From NCBI GenBank assembly GCA_026014845.1, contig JAOZHM010000181.1, forward strand, positions 1 through 5,321: 5,321 nucleotides of DNA. Reading direction: 5' to 3'. Source of the DNA: Candidatus Bathyarchaeota archaeon (GTDB lineage: Archaea; Thermoproteota; Bathyarchaeia; Bathyarchaeales; Bathycorpusculaceae). Both the position numbers and the translations under genes were made by a program. Numbering within the stretch: position 1 is the first letter of the stretch; every line of letters begins with the position of its first letter. Below are positions 1 to 5,161 of this stretch, in pieces. A model generated the notes under the pieces. That model was given only the letters and a program-made list of their open reading frames with translations. It was not told the DNA's origin and made no database searches.

Positions 1-129
1 AACCGCTCGATAAAGCAAATATACTGTGCCATTCCAATAGAAGGCGGCGGGGTTAAAAACCGCTATAGATTCCCACAAGTTCTCGCCGGGTTCTAAAATG
101 GGGTTATTCTCGTAACGTTTCAATTTCAC
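1..129 (-). CDS. GH130-family glycoside phosphorylase/hydrolase, N-terminal fragment
   Basis: I found this partial gene by translating the minus strand; it runs off the left edge, leaving 43 N-terminal residues. It starts with MKLKRYENNPILEP and continues through the block VFNPAAFYWNGTVYLLYRAV. This is the classic opening of GH130 (DUF377) five-bladed propeller enzymes, which phosphorolyse or hydrolyse beta-mannosides; a basic RY, the NPIL turn and NPAA with a tyrosine-rich strand are typical. The catalytic aspartate lies beyond the window, so phosphorylase versus hydrolase cannot be decided. The start is GTG at 129-127, with GAGGT at 142-138 eight bases upstream, which fixes the start well. 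It is divergent from the glycosyltransferase at 213, across about 80 bp, suggesting a small locus for mannoside or glycan handling. The family call is from remembered family sequences, not a search. Confidence 0.8.
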   Translation of the reverse strand, partial: MKLKRYENNPILEPGENLWESIAVFNPAAFYWNGTVYLLYRAV

Positions 130-148
130 TTTACCCAACCTCAGTAGA

Positions 149-157
149 TTTATAATA
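149..157 (+). promoter_or_regulatory. Candidate TATA box for the glycosyltransferase gene
   Basis: TTTATAATA is the most AT-rich, TATA-like element in the divergent gap. Archaeal initiation usually falls about 25 bases downstream, near 178-182, which would give a leader of about 30 bases containing the ribosome binding site at 200-204. In the opposite direction it lies only about 20 bases from the GTG of the leftward gene, too close for a leader carrying that gene's Shine-Dalgarno, so I assign it to the plus strand. Confidence 0.5.
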
Positions 158-199
158 CGCAACTCCTTATGAGGCTATTTGTGGCAGAACATCAAGCAG

Positions 200-204
200 G
201 GTGA
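200..204 (+). promoter_or_regulatory. Shine-Dalgarno site that decides the glycosyltransferase start
   Basis: GGTGA matches the complement of the archaeal 16S rRNA 3' end and sits eight bases before the ATG at 213. The in-frame GTG at 201 lies inside this element, and the in-frame ATG at 207 is only two bases from it. Both upstream starts are therefore unlikely, and the 213 start is preferred. Confidence 0.65.
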
Positions 205-212
205 CGATGGGT

Positions 213-1301
213 ATGAGAATAGCGATAATGTCTCCTTGGAACGATTGTTGCGGCGTATCGGTTCATGCGGAGCTTATCGGTAGAGAGTGGATGAGTCAAG
301 GTCATGAAATTGTAGTTTTCGCTCCAACTCAGGAGAGGGTTGGAGGCAGGATACCTATTGAAACCGAGGATGAACGATTCGTTTACAGAAACTGGGAGAT
401 GTACAGATATGGGGCTAAGGTTGAGGACGAAAGCAGCTTGGACTTACACTTCGACCCGAGTCCAGTTGTCAACGAGGATTATGATCTCTTTGTCATCGAA
501 AAGCCGTGCTTAACCCCTCTTGGGAAATTACTCAAAATCTTCGATGTGATAAAGAGAAAGGCGACTACGATAGCGGTTATGCACGAGGGAAGAGTTCCCA
601 AGAACGTGAACTTCTACAAGTTTGATTGGGACGTAATCACGTTGTTTGATGAACGTTATAAGCAGCTTTTGGCCGATGCGCTGCCAGCAGATAAGACATA
701 TATTGTACCTTACCCGTGCCACCCGATTGTTGAAGGTAACAGGTTCGAAGCCAGATCAAAACTGGGCCTCCCACAGGAGGAAGACACAAAAATCATTCTG
801 GCCTACGGAATACGCCTCAAAAACCTACGCGAGGTGCTTCCAATCTTCAAGAACCTACGAAAAATATACGATGTCATACTATTGATGTTATCCAGCCATG
901 AGGAGATCATTGGAGCTGCCAAAGATATAACTCGCGAATACAAATTTACAATGTTCAGAAAAGAATCCCCACCAATAAACAGGCTTTACACATACTTCCA
1001 CGCTTCAAATGCCATCCTCGTACATAAGAGTTCTGGGGATTACCTGCCAACGTCAAGCACTGCCCACCTATGCTTAGGTTCAATGCGCCCTGTCCTCTGC
1101 CCAGATAACAACTTCGTTGAAGTATTCGACGGCGAAGTGATGAAGTACCTAAACTTAGACGAATTGCGAGAGAATCTCATCGACGTTTTCGAGGGGAGAA
1201 ACGTTCAATCCGTTTTAAGCGACGCGAGGAAGTATGTAATAAGGAACTCAGCCAGCAACATAGCGAGCACCCTAATGAGGCTAGCCCAATCAGCTAAATG
1301 A
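213..1301 (+). CDS. GT-B fold glycosyltransferase, GT4-like, with altered E-x7-E motif
   Basis: The protein is 362 residues from the ATG at 213, the usual length for GT4-type enzymes, which move a sugar from a nucleotide donor to a lipid, protein or glycan at the cytoplasmic face. It opens with the Rossmann strand MRIAIMSP, followed by the CGVSVHAEL loop (residues 13-21) typical of the acceptor domain. The second Rossmann domain starts near residue 184 (IILAYGI), followed by RLKN (191-194), where donor-phosphate-binding basic residues usually sit. The donor pocket aligns at about 264-290 (SGDYLP then MRPVLCPD). There the two glutamates of the E-x7-E motif are replaced by Ser264 and Ser272. 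No membrane segment or signal peptide is visible. The sugar and acceptor cannot be predicted. The divergent GH130 neighbour suggests mannose-containing glycans, but this is inference. Loss of both glutamates means another donor geometry, or lack of activity, is possible. Confidence 0.75.
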   Translation: MRIAIMSPWNDCCGVSVHAELIGREWMSQGHEIVVFAPTQERVGGRIPIETEDERFVYRNWEMYRYGAKVEDESSLDLHFDPSPVVNEDYDLFVIEKPCLTPLGKLLKIFDVIKRKATTIAVMHEGRVPKNVNFYKFDWDVITLFDERYKQLLADALPADKTYIVPYPCHPIVEGNRFEARSKLGLPQEEDTKIILAYGIRLKNLREVLPIFKNLRKIYDVILLMLSSHEEIIGAAKDITREYKFTMFRKESPPINRLYTYFHASNAILVHKSSGDYLPTSSTAHLCLGSMRPVLCPDNNFVEVFDGEVMKYLNLDELRENLIDVFEGRNVQSVLSDARKYVIRNSASNIASTLMRLAQSAK

Positions 1302-1319
1302 AAGCGCGCGCTCATGGGA

Positions 1320-1361
1320 TTCTTGCAATGTTTCAAGAACCTTCTACCTTGCATATTTTCT
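1320..1361 (+). terminator. Possible transcription terminator of the glycosyltransferase
   Basis: A six-base inverted repeat, TTCTTG at 1320-1325 and CAAGAA at 1334-1339 with an eight-base loop, lies about 20 bases after the stop codon. The pyrimidine-rich stretch after it includes TATTTTCTT at 1353-1361. Archaeal termination mainly needs T-rich tracts, so the T run is the better part of the evidence; the stem is weak. Confidence 0.3.
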
Positions 1362-1479
1362 TAGTCTACTTCCCCCCCTGGGGGCCAAAACTAGAGCTTC
1401 TGGTGAACGGTTCGCTTCATACATTCTGAACACAACAACGCACAATAACATTGACAAGACCATTTCTATATGTTTTATC

Positions 1480-1504
1480 CTCGGAGTAGAATAGAGCTTC
1501 CGAG
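1480..1504. repeat. Inverted repeat, 7-bp stem
   Basis: CTCGGAG at 1480-1486 can pair with TTCCGAG at 1498-1504 (six Watson-Crick pairs plus one G-U on the plus-strand RNA) around an 11-base loop. It lies about 100 bases beyond the end of the SMC operon. No clear T run follows on either strand, so I do not call it an intrinsic terminator; a 3'-end RNA structure is the most I can support. Confidence 0.35.
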
Positions 1505-1512
1505 TCATAATC

Positions 1513-1543
1513 TTCACTGAAAGAAATTCTTATTTCACTGAAA
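1513..1543. repeat. Cluster of short dyads with a 10-bp direct repeat at 21-bp spacing
   Basis: TTCACTGAAA occurs at 1513-1522 and again at 1534-1543, exactly 21 bp apart, about two helical turns. Each copy is itself a dyad (TTCA-C-TGAA), and between them lies AAGAA-A-TTCTT at 1521-1531. The one-base centres rule out hairpins and fit protein-binding half-sites better. The position between two convergent gene ends is unusual for an operator. Confidence 0.35.
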
Positions 1544-1602
1544 ATCGTTGTGCTATAAGTTTTCCGTAATTCCATGTCCTAAAATGAGAAGATAGACCGT
1601 GA

Positions 1603-2163
1603 TTAGGTTTCGGTGCTCAAAACAAGGTCGATGAGTGCTTTCTGATCAACCTCAGTATGGGTTCTCCAATCAAGATATAATTGTTCATTTTCGTCCTCCA
1701 TCAAATACCCGTAACGAATGTACCTATCCACGTTTATTCCAACCTTCCATCCTGGAAGTTTGTTTCGCAGCAGTTCTTCAACTTCTTTCCGCGTTGCTTT
1801 TCCTCTTTTGGATATTATGTAGGCGATTGTTACTGCTAGTCCTGCGAGGTCGTCGATTCGCCAACCCATCATCTTGGCTTCTTTTGGTGTCAATTCCCCT
1901 CTTAACGTTATGCAGAACCTAGCTTTGTTCAACTGGTCTAAAGTTGGTTTTTCGGGTGGTTTCTCTCCTTCAAAAACCGTTTTCACTTGCAAATCGAAAG
2001 GTTTCAGATGTTTGTTTAGAACTTTGAGGACTTTTGGGTAATCTGAGCCTAAAGCTTTCCGAAGCTCCCATCCCTTCACTCCGGGTTTTCTGTGTTTTCG
2101 ATAGAAGAGGACATGAACAGCCCTCTTAATTTTGTTCGCGTAATAGGCTTTCCTTCTACTCAC
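1603..2163 (-). CDS. Kite-like tandem winged-helix subunit of the SMC complex
   Basis: This 186-residue protein appears to hold two winged-helix domains, the plan of kite subunits (ScpB, MukE, Nse1/Nse3), which bind the kleisin of SMC complexes and often DNA. Domain 1 is about residues 12-85: helix AVHVLFYR, a GWELRKAL helix-turn, a recognition-type helix (PKVLKVLNKHL), then strands ending ARFCITLR. Domain 2 is about 95-158: DDLAGLAVTIAYII, a GKATRKEVEELL helix, a helix ending DRYIRYGYL, then a short wing (QLYLDW). The second domain resembles the MAGE/Nse3 pattern of a long hydrophobic helix followed later by a YL-ending helix. Residues 1-55 contain 17 Lys/Arg against two acidic residues, favouring DNA contact. 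The start is GTG at 2163, overlapping the previous gene by eight bases, with GAGG eight bases upstream. A generic winged-helix transcription regulator is the main alternative; the operon argues against it. Confidence 0.6.
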   Translation of the reverse strand: MSRRKAYYANKIKRAVHVLFYRKHRKPGVKGWELRKALGSDYPKVLKVLNKHLKPFDLQVKTVFEGEKPPEKPTLDQLNKARFCITLRGELTPKEAKMMGWRIDDLAGLAVTIAYIISKRGKATRKEVEELLRNKLPGWKVGINVDRYIRYGYLMEDENEQLYLDWRTHTEVDQKALIDLVLSTET

Positions 2164-2986
2164 TTAGCTCTCCTCTCTTCCATTTCATCCAGTCTTCGGC
2201 TGTGATTGCTATGGGTATTGAAACCAACTGCTTTTCTCCGATCTTGGTCAACAGTTTTTCGTAGGGTTTGATGAACATTTCTTCCTCCAACGGATAGATT
2301 TCCAATGTTGCATAACCGTATGTGACCAAGAAACTTGTCATGAAGGCTTTGTGCACAGTTTCCTCATAGGTTTCTCCGCCGATAAAGTTCCAGTATCGAA
2401 TTTTGCCGTCTTCACCCTTCTCTTCAACTTCTCCCTTCAATTTGTGCCAAAACTTTTCAAGTTCTTCTGAGAACACCGTGTCTCCTAAAATTCTCTGGCT
2501 TATCAGTTCTTCTCTTGTTGCAAGACCTATTTCAATTTCTTCGGGGGAAAGCTCGTTCCATCTTTCATTTAACGGCAGCAGGCTTTTCCAATATTTGATT
2601 GCCTCTGCTAGGCTGTGAATCGAAATTTGTTCCAATTCAACTGTTGGATGCCAAGCCTTAACGAAAATGTTAACAATATCTTCTTTACTTATGCGGGTGA
2701 GTTTCTCCTCTAAAAGAAATGGGTCAGTGTAAAGTGATGTTGAACGATGTTCAACCCACTCGCTTTGAAGCTTTATGACTGAGGCTAAATGATGGATGGT
2801 TTCAGCATCTAAACACAGGTCTTCTGGTAGTTCCCATTCTGGGAAATACTCCTTAATCACGCTTATGACTTCATCAACATCGAGGAGGAATGGGTCTAGG
2901 GAACGTTCCTCTACAGACTCGCACATGTCAATTATTCTTTGAAGCTTTTCTCTTCCAAGTTTTGTCCGCGTTTTTTTCGGCTGCAT
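2156..2986 (-). CDS. Kleisin-like subunit of the SMC complex (tentative)
   Basis: I do not recognise this 276-residue protein by sequence alone. It is mostly predicted helix and soluble, with no Walker, zinc or nuclease motif. Its position between an SMC ATPase and a tandem winged-helix protein is where a kleisin (ScpA, Nse4) would be. Two stretches fit weakly. Residues 54-72 (TIHHLASVIKLQSEWVEH) resemble the kleisin helix that packs on the SMC neck. Residues 197-232 (YEETVHKAFMTSFLVTYG, then a strand and PLEEEMFI) resemble a C-terminal winged helix like the one that caps the SMC head in ScpA. Unlike ScpA, the middle (100-190) looks ordered rather than low-complexity, and a tail follows (VSIPIAITAEDWMKW). 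The ATG shares its A with the TAA stop of the SMC gene (TAATG), and GAGAGGT at 2999-2993 serves as its ribosome binding site. It could instead be a separate accessory factor. Confidence 0.45.
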   Translation of the reverse strand: MQPKKTRTKLGREKLQRIIDMCESVEERSLDPFLLDVDEVISVIKEYFPEWELPEDLCLDAETIHHLASVIKLQSEWVEHRSTSLYTDPFLLEEKLTRISKEDIVNIFVKAWHPTVELEQISIHSLAEAIKYWKSLLPLNERWNELSPEEIEIGLATREELISQRILGDTVFSEELEKFWHKLKGEVEEKGEDGKIRYWNFIGGETYEETVHKAFMTSFLVTYGYATLEIYPLEEEMFIKPYEKLLTKIGEKQLVSIPIAITAEDWMKWKRGELSE

Positions 2987-4950
2987 TAGGCAACCTCTCT
3001 GATTATCGATTTCCCTTCAATGTTTTGCACTGTGATTATGTTTACTTCTTCCTTTGTGAAGGTTATCTGGCTGGGTGTAAGAACAATGTATTGGGAGTTT
3101 TCGTCTTTAACTGTTGAAATGAGCATGTTTGCAATTATTTCACGGTTTTTTGGGTCCATGTGGATGTCGTATTCGTCAACAGCGCGGAATGGCGAACGGA
3201 CGTGTTGCTGTAAAGCCAGTAGAAAGCTTATGGTTGCTGTTGTTCTTTCTCCACCGCTCTGTGTGTAAGCGTTGAGTGGAACTGGTTTGCTGCCTTTGAA
3301 GCCTACGAGAATTCCCAGTCCTGCCGCCTCTATGTCTTGTTCATTGACGAGTCTGACCTCTCCGAGGGCTTGGGCTTGTGTGAGAATCTTTTGGTATTGT
3401 AGGCTTACGCGGTCTAGAAGGCTTCGGATTACTGTTCGCCAAGCTTGCATTCTTGTTTTAACTTCTTCTAGTGTTTTTTCGCGGTTTTCGGCAACCAGTG
3501 TTGCCTTCTCCTTCAATTCTAAGTAAAGCTTTGAATAAGATTCATACATGCGTTCTATGTCTTCGGAGACGTCTGAAAGGGCTGCTAGATGTCCGTCTGT
3601 AACTCTAATCTCGTCAAGAATTTCACTAACACTTTTTATTACGGCAATTCTGGGTCCTGTTTGCTCCGCTTTTTTAAGTGCTTCATCCAAGTAGGTTTTT
3701 GCGTCTCTCAGTTCTCTTTCCAATCTTTTGAGTTCAGCTTTTGTGTTTTCTTCACGGTACTGAAGCAACGCTAGCCTAATTCTGTTGTCCAGGACTTGAC
3801 TGCGAACTTTTTCAACATCCTCTTCTAGGCTTTCCATTGTTTTTTTGTTTTCGTTTATTTTGGTGTTCAGTTTTGGAAGTTGCTGATTGAAGTTCTGTAT
3901 CAGTTTTCTCAGGTTTTCGCTTTTCAGGAGTTCAAATTGCGTTGAAAGAGTTTCCTCAAAGCCTTGAATTGTCAAAGGAGTTGGATTTCCGCTTTGAATT
4001 GCATTCTCTAGTATTGCCGTTTCTTTCAGCAACTGCTGGCATATGGAGATTGTTGAATCGCTTTTGGCTTTTTCACGTTCAAGGCTTAAACGGTCGTCAA
4101 AAAGATTTTTCCATTCATCCTTTAACTTTTCAAGCTGGTTTTGCTCAATTTGAAGCTGATCTGTTACCTCTTTGGTTTCGTCTTCAATCTGGTTTAAAAC
4201 AGCTTGTTCCTTTTTCCTCTTTGCTTCAAACTGTTTAACTATGTCTTCTCTTCTTACAGCTTCTGCCCAAGTGAGTTCCCTTTCTAAGAACCTCCGCTTA
4301 GTTAGCAACTGCTTTTTTTCTTGGTATCTGTCGTATTGTTCTCTCCAGTAGTTAAGTGTCTGTTTAGCTGATTCCAGAAGTTTGCTTATTGAACTCTCTT
4401 GGCTTGATGTGCGTGTTAGCTTCTTTTGGGCTTTGAGCACATTTTTGCGGTAGGATTCAAGTCCAACGGCAGCCTCAACCATGCGTAACTTTTCTTGTGG
4501 AGAAAGCACAGTGAATTGTTCAACCATGTTTTGATGCATTATAATAAGCATGTTGTCAGGGTCGACGCCCAGCTTAGCTAAAAGCCTTTCAACTTCAGCC
4601 TTTGTAGCTGCCCTGTTCTCAAGCGCAAACCAGTACTTGCCGTCCCGCCTTAAACTGCGTGTAAGGAAAATCTGGTCTTTCCTAAATTTTGGAACGGGTC
4701 TACGTTTACCTCTCTTCGCGTTATCCAGAACCAGCGTCACACGGGCTTGATCTCTCCCCCAACGTATCAAATCACTCAATTTTCTAGAACGCTCAGTGTA
4801 AGACTGCCCCAAAGCCACAGAGATAGCCAACAAGAGCGAAGATTTTCCCGAACCATTAGGTCCGCAAACTACGTTTACGCCTGATTTAAACGGTACCCTA
4901 GCGTATTCGTAGCTCATGAAGTTTTCTAGGATTACTTCTTGAATCAGCAT
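2986..4950 (-). CDS. Short Smc5/6-like SMC ATPase
   Basis: This 654-residue protein has the full SMC head split by coiled coils. Residues 1-165 give the N-terminal half: an IQEVILENFMSYE opening, Walker A GPNGSGKSS at 30-38, a basic R-loop segment (DLIRWGRDQARV, 60-71) and the Q-loop at Gln140 (IIMHQNMVEQF). Coiled coil 1 spans about 170-316, a proline/glycine break sits at 318-331, and coiled coil 2 spans about 332-520. The C-terminal half has signature QSGGERT (564-570), Walker B FRAVDE (588-593, catalytic Glu593), D-loop residues MD (598-599) and VLTPSQ (623-628). GEVRL at 530-534 before the signature recalls Smc5, while FRAVDEYDIHMD recalls Smc6. Such proteins tether or move DNA in ATP-driven complexes. 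It is much shorter than canonical SMCs (about 1,100-1,200 residues), with no visible hinge domain and no CxxC zinc hook, which argues against Rad50. It heads the operon, and its ATG follows AAAGAGG at 4968-4962. Confidence 0.9.
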   Translation of the reverse strand: MLIQEVILENFMSYEYARVPFKSGVNVVCGPNGSGKSSLLLAISVALGQSYTERSRKLSDLIRWGRDQARVTLVLDNAKRGKRRPVPKFRKDQIFLTRSLRRDGKYWFALENRAATKAEVERLLAKLGVDPDNMLIIMHQNMVEQFTVLSPQEKLRMVEAAVGLESYRKNVLKAQKKLTRTSSQESSISKLLESAKQTLNYWREQYDRYQEKKQLLTKRRFLERELTWAEAVRREDIVKQFEAKRKKEQAVLNQIEDETKEVTDQLQIEQNQLEKLKDEWKNLFDDRLSLEREKAKSDSTISICQQLLKETAILENAIQSGNPTPLTIQGFEETLSTQFELLKSENLRKLIQNFNQQLPKLNTKINENKKTMESLEEDVEKVRSQVLDNRIRLALLQYREENTKAELKRLERELRDAKTYLDEALKKAEQTGPRIAVIKSVSEILDEIRVTDGHLAALSDVSEDIERMYESYSKLYLELKEKATLVAENREKTLEEVKTRMQAWRTVIRSLLDRVSLQYQKILTQAQALGEVRLVNEQDIEAAGLGILVGFKGSKPVPLNAYTQSGGERTTATISFLLALQQHVRSPFRAVDEYDIHMDPKNREIIANMLISTVKDENSQYIVLTPSQITFTKEEVNIITVQNIEGKSIIREVA

Positions 4951-4995
4951 TGATGTAGTTGCCTCTTTAGCGAATAGTAATAGAGTTGAAAGTCT

Positions 4996-5005
4996 CTTAT
5001 TAAAG
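4996..5005 (-). promoter_or_regulatory. Candidate TATA box of the SMC operon
   Basis: On the minus strand this reads CTTTAATAAG. Initiation about 25 bases downstream, near 4975, would give a leader of about 25 bases that includes the AAAGAGG ribosome binding site at 4968-4962. A second AT-rich element, TTAAATATCTATA at about 5034-5022, could be an alternative TATA box further upstream or an imperfect palindromic regulator site. No further promoter is evident inside the three overlapping genes. Confidence 0.45.
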
Positions 5006-5123
5006 CGATTAGGCTGAGAACTTATAGATATTTAAGAATGGTGAATGTGACCTTTTAAATGAAACTGTATTATAGCGTTCAGAGAGAGCATTCTATATCA
5101 CCAAGTCTTCCCAAAAAGACAGC

Positions 5124-5132
5124 TTTTTATAT
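5124..5132 (+). promoter_or_regulatory. Candidate TATA box of the aldo/keto reductase gene
   Basis: TTTTTATAT lies with its centre about 34 bases before the ATG at 5162. Initiation about 25 bases downstream would leave a leader of under 10 bases, and no good Shine-Dalgarno is seen before the ATG, so this messenger is likely leaderless or nearly so. Part of the box also forms one arm of a small inverted repeat, AAAAAG at 5113-5118 with CTTTTT at 5123-5128. Confidence 0.5.
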
Positions 5133-5161
5133 GATTCAGTGCTAACTTTGATAGGATAACA

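Larger units (their letters stand above)
1302..1602. other. Gap between convergent gene ends, no gene seen
   Basis: This 301-bp stretch lies between the stop codons of the glycosyltransferase (plus) and the last gene of the SMC operon (minus). I see no coding frame of useful length and no tRNA or rRNA. It contains a GC palindrome AGCGCGCGCT at 1303-1312, a weak hairpin at 1320-1339, a run of seven C followed by TGGGGG at 1372-1384, a hairpin at 1480-1504 and a cluster of dyads at 1513-1543. Both converging transcripts should end here, so terminator roles are the simplest reading. Confidence 0.7.

Noticed and set aside
169..204. Eleven-residue leader peptide frame (MRLFVAEHQAG) before the glycosyltransferase
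   Set aside because: It has no ribosome binding site, and the expected transcription start near 180 would fall inside it; its overlap with the next gene's binding site is probably chance.
201..206. GTG at 201 as the start of the glycosyltransferase
   Set aside because: It lies inside the likely Shine-Dalgarno element and adds four residues before the natural first beta strand; ATG at 213 has the right spacing.
528..885. Short alternative frames within the glycosyltransferase gene (528-722 minus, 646-885 plus)
   Set aside because: They lie wholly inside a coherent gene, lack ribosome binding sites and show no domain pattern.
1409..1418. GGTTCGCTTC, resembling a tRNA T-arm
   Set aside because: No paired arms, acceptor stem or other tRNA consensus could be found around it.
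1471..1521. Sixteen-codon plus-strand frame in the convergent gap
   Set aside because: It has no Shine-Dalgarno and is too short; its composition looks random.
1603..4950. Wadjet (JetABCD) plasmid-defence system
   Set aside because: The gene order is SMC first, the SMC is far shorter than JetC, and no JetD-type nuclease gene follows; the next gene is a convergent glycosyltransferase.
2986..4950. Rad50 or zinc-hook SMC-like protein
   Set aside because: There is no CxxC hook; only two cysteines are present (29 and 304), no Mre11-type nuclease neighbour is seen, and the head motifs fit Smc5/6 better.
1603..4950. Plus-strand open frames antisense to the SMC operon (for example 2890-3117, 3942-4238, 4550-4750)
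   Set aside because: They are low-complexity, Phe/Ser/Leu-rich translations opposite well-supported genes, with no recognisable domain: shadows of the minus-strand genes.
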